Source of the DNA: Gammaproteobacteria bacterium
GTDB lineage: Bacteria; Pseudomonadota; Gammaproteobacteria; Pseudomonadales; Halomonadaceae
Reading direction: 5' to 3'
Length of the DNA: 7,218 nucleotides
Assembly (NCBI GenBank): GCA_023485185.1
Contig: JAMCZP010000187.1
Coordinates: 1-7,218, forward strand
Below the pieces are notes generated by a model. The model saw only the letters and a program-made list of their open reading frames with translations. It did not search any database and was not told where the DNA came from. Both the position numbers and the translations under genes were made by a program. Positions 1 to 6,315 of this stretch are shown piece after piece (position 1 is the stretch's first letter; every line of letters begins with the position of its first letter).

Positions 1-270
1 CGTATCATCGGTGGGACCAATCATTTCGCGTAAGCGCTCTAAGGCCTGAAAGCGAAGTTCCACTTGCTGAGTCACTTCATCCGCCAACAGCGTGGCTTCA
101 TAGCGCAAGTGGGACATATTGGTTTCATGCACCATCTGCTTACCCAGGTGCCACGAGGTGCCCAACACTAGCGTCACCACCAAAAGCCAGATAAGCGCAA
201 GCCCCAGCAGTAGCCGGCCTCTTAGTGAACGGGAAAGAAATATCTTCTTCAGTGAGAAAGCCAAACGCAC
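1..270 (-). CDS. N-terminal part of a membrane-anchored sensor-like protein, cut by the window edge
   Basis: An open reading frame on the minus strand runs off position 1, giving 90 visible codons. I place the start at the GTG at 270 because an AGG (280-278) sits 7 nt upstream; an in-frame GTG at 300 is also possible, and an in-frame TAA lies just beyond it. The first 18 residues are basic (KK, R, RGR), followed by one strongly hydrophobic segment at about residues 19-39 that looks like a transmembrane helix or uncleaved signal anchor. After it, residues 45-85 look helical and amphipathic (LLADEVTQQVELRFQALERL), as at the start of the extracytoplasmic sensing region of chemoreceptors, histidine kinases and GGDEF/EAL proteins. 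No output domain is visible, so the class cannot be decided. A Fnr/Anr-like box upstream (377-390) suggests oxygen-dependent control. Membrane location is well supported; the sensor role is inference. Confidence 0.7.
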   Translation of the reverse strand, partial: MRLAFSLKKIFLSRSLRGRLLLGLALIWLLVVTLVLGTSWHLGKQMVHETNMSHLRYEATLLADEVTQQVELRFQALERLREMIGPTDDT

Positions 271-376
271 CTGGCGACCTTGATTTGCATTTATATCCAC
301 TTGCTGTAATTACGCGGCCATTATCACTTAACCATTTTACACAAGTAATTTACCAAAATTATTACTTAGACAAGCG

Positions 377-390
377 TTGATACACATCAA
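377..390. promoter_or_regulatory. Perfect Fnr/Anr-type box upstream of the partial sensor-like gene
   Basis: The sequence TTGATACACATCAA matches the Fnr/Anr consensus TTGAT-N4-ATCAA at all ten defined positions, and the flanking G and C (376, 391) extend the palindrome by one pair. Two further TTGAT half-sites follow at 394-398 and 416-420. Read on the minus strand, a -10-like TAAATT lies at 352-347. A start near 340-342 would put the box centre about 41.5-43.5 bp upstream, the usual class II activator spacing. The box lies in the gap between pgm and the partial gene, on the upstream side of the latter. Binding and the transcription start are inference. Confidence 0.55.
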
Positions 391-433
391 CTCTTGATGG
401 GTATTAAAAACGCTTTTGATGTGGATGCACCTT

Positions 434-464
434 CTGCCTCAGTAAAAGCGACCTACTGAGGCAG
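434..464 (-). terminator. Inverted repeat just downstream of pgm, probable terminator or 3' stabilising hairpin
   Basis: CTGCCTCAGTA (434-444) and TACTGAGGCAG (454-464) form a perfect 11-bp stem with a 9-nt loop. It begins 7 nt after the pgm stop codon, where a terminator would be expected. On the minus strand the stem is followed by AAGGTG rather than a T-run, so this is not a canonical intrinsic terminator. It could be a weak or factor-assisted terminator, or a hairpin protecting the mRNA 3' end. The stem is clear; its function is inferred. Confidence 0.5.
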
Positions 465-470
465 TTTGAC

Positions 471-2063
471 TTACCTCAATACGTCCGCTAGCAACGTTGT
501 GGCGTTTGCGATCAACTCGTCAAGATGCTGCTCGCCTTTGAAGCTTTCGGCATACACCTTATAAAGCGATTCCGTGCCACTAGGCCGAGCGGCAAACCAG
601 CCGTTTTCGGTAGTGACTTTGATCCCGCCAATCGCAGCACCATTGCCCGGAGCGGCGACCAGTACAGCGGTGATAGGATCTCCTGCTAAGTCTTTTTCAG
701 AAACGCTTTCAGCTGTCAGATTTTTAAACGCTGCTTTTTCTTCCGGTGAACAGGCAGTATCAACGCGCTTATAGAAAGGCTCACCAAAGCGTTCAGTAAG
801 TGTACGGTAATACTCACTAGGTGTTTTGCCGGTTACTGACATAATTTCCGCCGCTAATAAGCACAGCACAATGCCGTCTTTATCAGTGGACCACGCCTGG
901 CCGTCGCGAGTGAGCAAGCTTGCGCCAGCGCTCTCTTCACCGCCAAAGGCTAACCAGCCCTCATGTAGCCCATCTACAAACCACTTAAAGCCGACAGGCA
1001 CTTCATAAAGCTCACGCTCATGAAAAGCCACCACCCGATCGATCATAGAAGACGACACTAAAGTTTTGCCTATTTTCAGCAAAGCCGTCCACTCAGGGCG
1101 ATGAGTAATCAAGTAATCAATGCACACCGCCAAAAAGTGATTTGGATTCATCAAGCCATTGATATCCACAATACCGTGGCGGTCAGCATCCGGGTCATTG
1201 CCAAAGGCGATATCGAAGCGGTCTTTAATAGTCAACAAGTTAGCCATCGCCGCCGGACTAGAGCAATCCATACGAATTTTGCCATCATGATCCGGCGGCA
1301 TAAACGCAAACTCAGGATCAACAATAGTGTTGACTACCTCTAGATCCAGGCTGTAATGCTCTGAAATAGCCTGCCACACCGGCAGTGCTGTGCCGCCCAT
1401 GGGGTCAGCTCCTAAGGTCAGGTTCGCCTTCTGAATGGCAGCGATATCTATTACACTGCCCAGTTGAGCAACGTAATGCGCCGTAAAGTCGTACTCCTGA
1501 ACATGAGCAATCGCCTCTTCAACCGGCACCAGAGGTATGCCTTCTAACTGGCGCAGCAGATAAGCATTGGCGCGCAGCTCAATCCAACCGGTAGCTTCCG
1601 TCTCTGCTGGGCCGCCATGATATGGGTTGTACTTGATGCCACCATCTTCAGGTGGATTATGCGATGGCGTGATAATTAAGCCATCCGCTAGCCCTTCGCC
1701 TGCGGCCGGCAGAGCGTGAAAGCGGTTGTGCTGCAAAATCGCATGACTGACTAACGGTGTAGCGGTGTAGCCATAATTTTTCTCAACTAATACCGGCACC
1801 TTGTTGGCAGCCAGCACCTGCAATGTGCACTCCCAGGCAGGGCGAGAAAGCACATGTGTATCGAAGCCTAAAAATAATGGCCCCTGGTAGCCACCCTCAC
1901 GCCGATAATCGACCACTGCCTGTGTGATCGCATAAATATGTGAAGAATTAAACGTGCGCTCGATAGAACGGCCACGATGACCTGAGGTGCCAAATGACAC
2001 GCGCTCCTTGGCAACGTTAGCACTCGGCTGCTGTTCGTAAAATGCTTTTAAAATGGCTTCCAT
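471..2063 (-). CDS. pgm: Phosphoglucomutase, alpha-D-glucose phosphate-specific
   Basis: A 530-residue cytoplasmic enzyme that interconverts glucose-1-phosphate and glucose-6-phosphate through a glucose-1,6-bisphosphate intermediate. It links glycolysis to glycogen and to nucleotide-sugar precursors for envelope polysaccharide. It aligns with E. coli Pgm along nearly its whole length. Visible landmarks are the substrate-binding FGTSGHRG (24-31), the phosphoserine loop TPSHNP with Ser134, the Mg-binding DPDADR (290-295, Asp290/292/294), the sugar-binding GEESAG (375-380) and the phosphate-binding RPSGTE (493-498). All key residues are present, so it should be active. Compared with the 546-residue E. 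coli enzyme, the N-terminus is shorter and there are a few extra residues before the active-site loop (about 115-123). The ATG at 2063 has AAAGGAG 6 nt upstream. It follows the second porin gene but lies beyond that gene's terminator, so it is probably transcribed separately. Confidence 0.96.
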   Translation of the reverse strand: MEAILKAFYEQQPSANVAKERVSFGTSGHRGRSIERTFNSSHIYAITQAVVDYRREGGYQGPLFLGFDTHVLSRPAWECTLQVLAANKVPVLVEKNYGYTATPLVSHAILQHNRFHALPAAGEGLADGLIITPSHNPPEDGGIKYNPYHGGPAETEATGWIELRANAYLLRQLEGIPLVPVEEAIAHVQEYDFTAHYVAQLGSVIDIAAIQKANLTLGADPMGGTALPVWQAISEHYSLDLEVVNTIVDPEFAFMPPDHDGKIRMDCSSPAAMANLLTIKDRFDIAFGNDPDADRHGIVDINGLMNPNHFLAVCIDYLITHRPEWTALLKIGKTLVSSSMIDRVVAFHERELYEVPVGFKWFVDGLHEGWLAFGGEESAGASLLTRDGQAWSTDKDGIVLCLLAAEIMSVTGKTPSEYYRTLTERFGEPFYKRVDTACSPEEKAAFKNLTAESVSEKDLAGDPITAVLVAAPGNGAAIGGIKVTTENGWFAARPSGTESLYKVYAESFKGEQHLDELIANATTLLADVLR

Positions 2064-2185
2064 TGCTGACTCCTTTTATTGAAATATGCTAATTAGCGAC
2101 ATTCCAACTTCCATGTATGCATAGCTTGCTAACTATAATAAACATTTTTTCATTGCTCGCTTTCAAAAAAGCATTATTAATACTA

Positions 2186-2219
2186 TGAAAAAGCCAACCA
2201 TTCAAAAAATGGTTGGCTT
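2186..2219 (-). terminator. Intrinsic terminator of the downstream porin gene
   Basis: AAGCCAACCATT (2191-2202) and AATGGTTGGCTT (2208-2219) form a perfect 12-bp stem with a 5-nt loop. On the minus strand the stem runs directly into a T-run of five (ending at 2188). It lies about 40 nt after the stop codon of the porin gene at 2259-3290, in the 195-bp gap before pgm. This should separate the porin transcript from pgm. Confidence 0.85.
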
Positions 2220-2258
2220 ATTATTCATGATCAATAAAATATTAACTAATTTTATATT

Positions 2259-3290
2259 TTAAAAAAGATAGCGCGCCCCTGTTAGCCAGTAGACGTCATC
2301 GGTGAGATCGCCTAGCGTCATATCGCGGCTAATCGTAGGCGCATCGCCATCGGTTAGCTCGACGAACACATCAAAAGCGGTGGAAACTTTGTAGTAGGCC
2401 CCTGCTGCCCAGGCGTTACTACCACTCTGATTATCTCGCTCAACGTTGTAAATATCAGCATTGAAGGCCCAGGGCCCTGTCGTGAAGGTTCCCCCAACCC
2501 CAAAGGTATCAAAGCCGCCCCCATAAATTTCGCTGTTCTTCTGTGTTTCTGCACCTAAACGTACGGTGAACTGATCGGTTATTCCGTAGGCACCGATTAA
2601 TCCGTAGAGCATCTCATCATTGCCACCTCCACGAACAGCATTGTCCACGACGCCTAAGCCCACTTTAAAGGCTCCTTGCTGGTAGCGAATGCCTCCTTGG
2701 GCGGCCACTTCATTACCTTCACCATTTTGTTCACCCGTTGTAAGGCCACGCTCGCTGTAGTGCTTGATCTGTATAAAAGAGGTGAAGCCATGCAAATCAG
2801 GTGTGTAATAGCCGATAGAATCACCACGAGACTGTAAGCCGGTAGAGTTGAATAGTAGCCCGCGATCAAGGTAGACATCAAAAGGTGCTGAGACAAACTG
2901 ATAATACAGGCTGTCAAAATTACCTGCTTGGAGCGTGCCGTACTGCTTACTTTCCAGCCCAATGTAGCTCTGCCGCGTTTCTGAAAAAGCTTGAGATGCA
3001 ATACGCTCATCGCCCCTAAACCGCCATTCTAAACGCCCAAAAGTCATTAGTTCAGATGTTACCGCCTGGCTCATTCGAAAACCCAACCGCGAATAAACAT
3101 CGACAAACTCAGCGCCGTTATCTATTTCATTTCCCGCGCTATCAAACGCTGGGCCACCCCCTGCAATACCCATGGCAATGCGGCCATAGATATCGAGCTG
3201 AGTACCGTCTTGGTTGTAAAGCGTCGTGGCTTGAGCTGCTGAAGCCCATAAAGCGCTGGTGGCCGCGGTCACTAACAGCGTTTTTCTCAT
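2259..3290 (-). CDS. Outer-membrane porin, second (less codon-biased) paralog
   Basis: A 343-residue beta-barrel porin of the general Gram-negative porin family, expected to form water-filled diffusion channels, probably as trimers. Residues 1-21 are a Sec signal peptide (basic MRK, hydrophobic core, AQA end); the mature protein would begin TTLYNQDG. The barrel starts with LDIYGRI, contains the porin-typical SRGDSIGYYTPDLHGF (154-169), and ends in ARYLF with the C-terminal Phe used as the BAM assembly signal. It is about two-thirds identical to the neighbouring porin (hand count near 235 of 343), with differences in presumed loops at about 96-100 and 185-195, where this copy is shorter. The ATG at 3290 has a GGGA 7 nt upstream. 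Codons are less biased than in its paralog (TTT, TAT, CTA, GAT). Its own leader and terminator suggest separate regulation. The specific substrate cannot be read from sequence. Confidence 0.9.
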   Translation of the reverse strand: MRKTLLVTAATSALWASAAQATTLYNQDGTQLDIYGRIAMGIAGGGPAFDSAGNEIDNGAEFVDVYSRLGFRMSQAVTSELMTFGRLEWRFRGDERIASQAFSETRQSYIGLESKQYGTLQAGNFDSLYYQFVSAPFDVYLDRGLLFNSTGLQSRGDSIGYYTPDLHGFTSFIQIKHYSERGLTTGEQNGEGNEVAAQGGIRYQQGAFKVGLGVVDNAVRGGGNDEMLYGLIGAYGITDQFTVRLGAETQKNSEIYGGGFDTFGVGGTFTTGPWAFNADIYNVERDNQSGSNAWAAGAYYKVSTAFDVFVELTDGDAPTISRDMTLGDLTDDVYWLTGARYLF

Positions 3291-3373
3291 CGTTGCATCC
3301 CTTACTTTTTGCTTTTAAATAAACATGGATGCTTGAAACCTCTATTGCAGCATCAAGACTTCAACCATACGCT

Positions 3374-3390
3374 ATGTTATAAAATAACAT
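3374..3390. promoter_or_regulatory. Palindrome overlapping a -10-like element upstream of the second porin gene
   Basis: ATGTTAT-AAA-ATAACAT is a perfect 7-bp inverted repeat with a 3-nt centre. It lies 84 bp upstream of the porin start at 3290. On the minus strand its second arm contains TATAAC (3381-3376), a 5/6 match to a sigma-70 -10 box, though no good -35 is seen at normal spacing. A protein binding here could control the promoter, or the repeat may be chance in AT-rich DNA. I do not recognise a specific regulator. Confidence 0.3.
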
Positions 3391-3480
3391 TAAATAAAGA
3401 AAGTAACTTTGCAATTAATTACTATTTCGCTCAATTATTAATTTGATACCTTTTCTGGCTTTTAGAACTATATAACGCAT

Positions 3481-3509
3481 AAAAAAACCGACCTCTTTCG
3501 AGGTCGGTT
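3481..3509 (-). terminator. Strong intrinsic terminator of the first porin gene
   Basis: AACCGACCTC (3486-3495) and GAGGTCGGTT (3500-3509) form a perfect 10-bp stem with a TTTC loop (GAAA on the minus strand, a stable tetraloop). On the minus strand it continues into a T-run of seven made by the A tract 3481-3487, part of which overlaps the stem. It lies about 50 nt past the stop codon of the porin gene at 3561-4628, so the two porin genes should not be one efficient transcript. Confidence 0.92.
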
Positions 3510-3560
3510 CTATTGGTTCTGCTAGGCAGTTACCCTTGAAGCGTGGTGTTTAAACCAAGC

Positions 3561-4628
3561 TTAGAAGTGGTAACGAGCGCCTGTCAGCCAGTATACGTCG
3601 TCAGTCAGATCACCAAGAGTGGTGTCACGATTGACATTCGGCGCATCGCCGTCAGCTACTTCTACGAATACATCAAAGTTGCTAGAAACTTTGTAGTAAG
3701 AACCAGCTGCCCAAGCATTGCTCGTGGTGTCGTCATCACGGTCAATGTTGTAGTAGTCTAGGTTGAACGCCCAAGGACCAGTGGTGAAAGTACCACCTAA
3801 GCCGATAGTGTCAAAACCACCACCAAGCACTTCATTGTTCTCACGACCTTCATAGCCTAAACGAGCAGAGAACTGGTCAGTGAAGTCGTAAGCGCCGATC
3901 AAGCCGTAACGCATTTCGTCGTTACCGCCATCGCCTTCAACAACATCGTCTACAAAGCCTAAACCGATGGTGACAGGACCTTGTGCATAACGAACACCAC
4001 CTTGAGTAGCGATAGTTTCGTCATCATCAAGACGCTCACCAGTTACAGGGTCACGAGTAACTAGACCGCGATCGCTGTAGTGTTTCGCCTGCAAGAATAC
4101 AGTGAAACCACCTAGGTCAGGCGTGTAGTAACCGATAGAGTCACCACGTGACTGAGTCGGGTGACCAGCGAAGTTTAAGCCTTGGTCGATATAAACATCG
4201 AACGGCAGAGATACGAACTGGTTGTAGAACGCATCAAAGTTACCGGCTTGGAAAGTACCAAACTGATCGCTTTGCAGACCTAGGTATGCTTGACGAGTTT
4301 CAGAGAACGCAGAGAAGCTATTGCCGTTGCGGTTACCTGACTCATCAGCACGGAAACGCCATTCCAGACGACCGAAAGCAGTTAGGTCACGCGAAACTTC
4401 TTGGCTCATGCGCAGTCCAAGACGAGAGAATGCGTCTACGAACTCAGCACCGTTATCAAGCTCACGGTTTTGGCTATCAAATTCGGGACCACCGCCAGCG
4501 ATACCCATAGCAATACGGCCATAGATGTCTAGCTTGGTGCCGTCTTGGTCATAAACAGTTGCTGCTTGCGCTGCAGCAGATGCACCCAGGGCGCCGATGA
4601 TAGCAGTCGCTAAAAGTGTTTTTTTCAT
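3561..4628 (-). CDS. Outer-membrane porin, probable major highly expressed paralog
   Basis: A 355-residue general porin forming an outer-membrane beta-barrel channel for small hydrophilic solutes. The signal peptide is residues 1-22 (MKKTLLATAI..., ending AQA), with the mature protein starting ATVYDQDG. The barrel opens with LDIYGRI, carries the conserved porin stretch SRGDSIGYYTPDLGGF (160-175), and closes with ARYHF, a C-terminal Phe typical of BAM substrates. Many Asp/Glu residues sit in likely loops (DDDE at 201-204, DRDDD at 296-300), consistent with a salt-adapted organism. The ATG at 4628 has AAGGA about 9 nt upstream. Codons are strongly biased (CGT, CTG, TAC, TTC, GAC), as expected for an abundant protein. 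It is flanked by a 263-bp upstream gap with leader structure and by a strong terminator, so it is probably monocistronic. No ligand specificity can be assigned. Confidence 0.92.
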   Translation of the reverse strand: MKKTLLATAIIGALGASAAAQAATVYDQDGTKLDIYGRIAMGIAGGGPEFDSQNRELDNGAEFVDAFSRLGLRMSQEVSRDLTAFGRLEWRFRADESGNRNGNSFSAFSETRQAYLGLQSDQFGTFQAGNFDAFYNQFVSLPFDVYIDQGLNFAGHPTQSRGDSIGYYTPDLGGFTVFLQAKHYSDRGLVTRDPVTGERLDDDETIATQGGVRYAQGPVTIGLGFVDDVVEGDGGNDEMRYGLIGAYDFTDQFSARLGYEGRENNEVLGGGFDTIGLGGTFTTGPWAFNLDYYNIDRDDDTTSNAWAAGSYYKVSSNFDVFVEVADGDAPNVNRDTTLGDLTDDVYWLTGARYHF

Positions 4629-4672
4629 GATGTAAGTTCCTTAACTCGGATACTGTTTCGATCGTTGCTGCT

Positions 4673-4688
4673 CGACTTTAATAAGTCG
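4673..4688 (-). promoter_or_regulatory. Hairpin in the probable 5' leader of the first porin gene
   Basis: CGACTT and AAGTCG form a perfect 6-bp stem with a 4-nt loop, 45-60 nt upstream of the porin ATG. The 263-bp gap 4629-4891 around it holds no credible gene. A -10-like TATAAC lies at 4776-4771 on the minus strand without a convincing -35; if used, it would give a leader of about 135 nt. A second short repeat, CCGG-N6-CCGG (4727-4740), lies in the same leader. Structured leaders are common on porin mRNAs and can affect stability or small-RNA control, but that role is inference here. Confidence 0.35.
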
Positions 4689-4891
4689 GCAGGTGGCTTT
4701 TGCGGGCCATGCTCTTTTCCCATCCGCCGGTTTTTCCCGGTGGTATGCGGCATGTCCTCAACTAAGCCTTGTTATAGTCCAATGCTCGCAGAACAAACTC
4801 TATACTGGGATTCCTATGAACGCAATAGAAAAAAACAGTGTTTCTTTACTATTTGCACTTTTTTATGGAACCCCTGCGCTCTCACTGGGTC

Positions 4892-5755
4892 TCAGCGACC
4901 TTTAAATTTCTGCTGAAGGCCAATTAGTTTATCTTCCATGCTTAGCTGCTTGCTCGGTTCCAACTTTTCCGGTTCTGGTTGTCTCACCCTTTCAGGACGG
5001 GGCTTATTGGCAACCACCTGCTCTTTGCGCTGCTTATGCTGAACCGCTTTTTTTGTGGTTGTGTCTTTTTGTACTGGCTGGCCAGCCACTTGTTGGTCAC
5101 TGCGCTTTTCTGCCGCATGGGAGGCAGCTTCTTTATCTACTTTTCCCGCGGGGAGACCATCCAAATCCACTCTTTCGGCCCCAGCTCTGACTGCTTTGAT
5201 ATAGCGTGGCAAATTCACGTAGTTGGCTAGTGCTCTACGAATAAGCTTATTCGGCCACTCTTCTCGCTCAGCAAGGTCTTGATGAACCCCTATTTTCAGA
5301 GGCTTAGTATGCCCCCTGAAGAATGCTTTTGGATAGCGTTCGTACCACGTATTGAGTAACGCATTGGGTGAAGGTAATTGCGCCGCAGTAGGTGAGGGAT
5401 TTTCCGCTTTGGCCGCTGGCGTTACTTCAGGGGTATTTGGCACTTCAGTCTCTAAAATTTTCGCTACCGGAGCTACTTCTTCCGGGGCTGTTTTTTCAAC
5501 CGCAGGAGATTCTTTAACAGCAGGGAATTCTTCAACCGCAGGACTTTCTGTTTCGTTGCTAGGCGTATTTTCTTGAGACTGTGTCAGCGCGCTTTCATGC
5601 GCGCCTTTTTTCTCGGATTCAGCAACGTAAAAGGTTTTATCACCCAACTGCTGTTTTAGCCGCTGATTTTCTTCGCGCAGGGCTTGTAGCTCAGCTTGTG
5701 TGCGTTCGAGACGCGCTTCTAAATCATCCAACATATTCATTAAGCTGGCGGCCAT
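4892..5755 (-). CDS. ProQ/FinO-domain RNA-binding protein with coiled-coil N-terminus
   Basis: A 287-residue protein with a central ProQ/FinO domain at about residues 128-215. The hallmarks are NALLNTWYERYPKAFF, KPLKIGVHQDL (151-161), RRALANYV, RYIKAVRAGAERVDLDG (184-200) and the GKVDKEAASHA end. Proteins of this family bind structured RNAs and act as RNA chaperones or small-RNA matchmakers in the cytoplasm. The layout differs from E. coli ProQ, where this domain is N-terminal. Here residues 8-38 form a predicted coiled coil (leucine-rich heptads), 45-127 are a Pro/Glu/Ala linker with an 18-bp tandem repeat, and 216-287 are a Lys/Arg/Gln-rich tail. No C-terminal Tudor-like domain of E. coli ProQ type is visible. 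The ATG at 5755 has a good GGAG 6 nt upstream and lies 20 nt after folA, so co-transcription with thyA-folA is likely. Family assignment is firm; its RNA targets are unknown. Confidence 0.88.
   Translation of the reverse strand: MAASLMNMLDDLEARLERTQAELQALREENQRLKQQLGDKTFYVAESEKKGAHESALTQSQENTPSNETESPAVEEFPAVKESPAVEKTAPEEVAPVAKILETEVPNTPEVTPAAKAENPSPTAAQLPSPNALLNTWYERYPKAFFRGHTKPLKIGVHQDLAEREEWPNKLIRRALANYVNLPRYIKAVRAGAERVDLDGLPAGKVDKEAASHAAEKRSDQQVAGQPVQKDTTTKKAVQHKQRKEQVVANKPRPERVRQPEPEKLEPSKQLSMEDKLIGLQQKFKGR
5495..5548 (-). repeat. Three in-frame 18-bp tandem repeats in the ProQ-domain gene
   Basis: Three adjacent 18-nt units begin at 5495, 5513 and 5531. The outer two share TTCAACCGCAGGA exactly, and the middle one is diverged (TTTAACAGCAGGGA). 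They encode the hexapeptides ESPAVE, EFPAVK and ESPAVE (residues 70-87) in the linker between the coiled coil and the RNA-binding domain. As 18 is a multiple of three, copy-number change would lengthen or shorten the linker without a frameshift. Confidence 0.75.
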
Positions 5756-5775
5756 AGCCTTCTCCTTTGACCTTT

Positions 5776-6315
5776 TCAGTCGGCGGTGCGCTCGTAGACT
5801 ACGAAATCGTAGTTTGGCTGCCCTTCACTTGGCTGCCCTGCTACTCGCTGCACTTCGCGCCACGCTTGGTGATCGATTTCAGGAAACGTGGCGTCGCCTT
5901 CTACTTCGATATCCACTTCTGTTATGTATAGACGCTGGGCAAAGGGTAACGCCTGACGGTATATCTCACCGCCGCCCATTACCATAATCTCTTCTGCGGC
6001 TTCTATGGTGGCATGTTGGTCTGCCAGGGCCAGTGCTGCTGGTAAATCATGGCATAAACGTACGCTTTCATGTGAAAACTCTGCGTTGCGAGTCACCACT
6101 ACGTTTAGCCTGTTTGGCAGCGCTTTGCCAATCGAGGTAAACGTTTTACGCCCCATTACCAGTGGTTTTGCTTGGGTAATACGCTTGAAGAACTTTAAAT
6201 CTTCAGGCAAGTACCAGGGTAGCTTGCCTTCAACACCGATTACTCGGTTTTTTGCCATGGCAACAATCATGGCCACCGGCACTAAGGAGTCAAACGAATC
6301 GTGTTGCTGGCTCAT
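5776..6315 (-). CDS. folA: Dihydrofolate reductase
   Basis: A 179-residue cytoplasmic enzyme that reduces dihydrofolate to tetrahydrofolate with NADPH, regenerating the cofactor oxidised by ThyA; it is the target of trimethoprim. Aligned with E. coli FolA (159 residues), it keeps the active-site PW (33-34), the catalytic Asp39 (E. coli Asp27), Phe43, MGRKT (54-58, NADPH phosphate binding), Arg69 (E. coli Arg57, folate glutamate), the GGG at 114-116 and Thr132 (E. coli Thr113). About 12 extra residues ([12 protein letters not shown]) precede the fold. The ATG at 6315 is supported by GAGG 7 nt upstream and by its ATGA overlap with the thyA stop; an internal ATG at 6270 would cut into the first beta strand. 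The overlap suggests translational coupling with thyA. This is a chromosomal-type DHFR in housekeeping context, with no sign of a mobile resistance gene. Confidence 0.96.
   Translation of the reverse strand: MSQQHDSFDSLVPVAMIVAMAKNRVIGVEGKLPWYLPEDLKFFKRITQAKPLVMGRKTFTSIGKALPNRLNVVVTRNAEFSHESVRLCHDLPAALALADQHATIEAAEEIMVMGGGEIYRQALPFAQRLYITEVDIEVEGDATFPEIDHQAWREVQRVAGQPSEGQPNYDFVVYERTAD

Noticed and set aside
2135..2166. Possible pgm promoter: TTGAAA (2166-2161) and TATTAT (2140-2135) on the minus strand
   Set aside because: Each hexamer is a 5/6 match, but the 20-bp spacer is too long for a normal sigma-70 promoter, and AT-rich DNA makes such matches common.
4148..4510. 120-codon plus-strand open frame inside the first porin gene
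   Set aside because: It is antisense to a clear porin, its translation is low-complexity and family-less, and the bias of the real gene explains the lack of stops.
4829..4860. Possible terminator of the ProQ-domain gene: AGTG/CACT with a T-run of seven on the minus strand
   Set aside because: The stem is only 4 bp with a 15-nt loop, too weak to call despite the T-run.
4665..4916. Plus-strand open frames in the gap before the first porin (also 4693-4905)
   Set aside because: They begin with TTG or GTG, have no ribosome binding site, run into the ProQ-domain gene's end in antisense, and their Cys/Phe-rich translations resemble no family I know.
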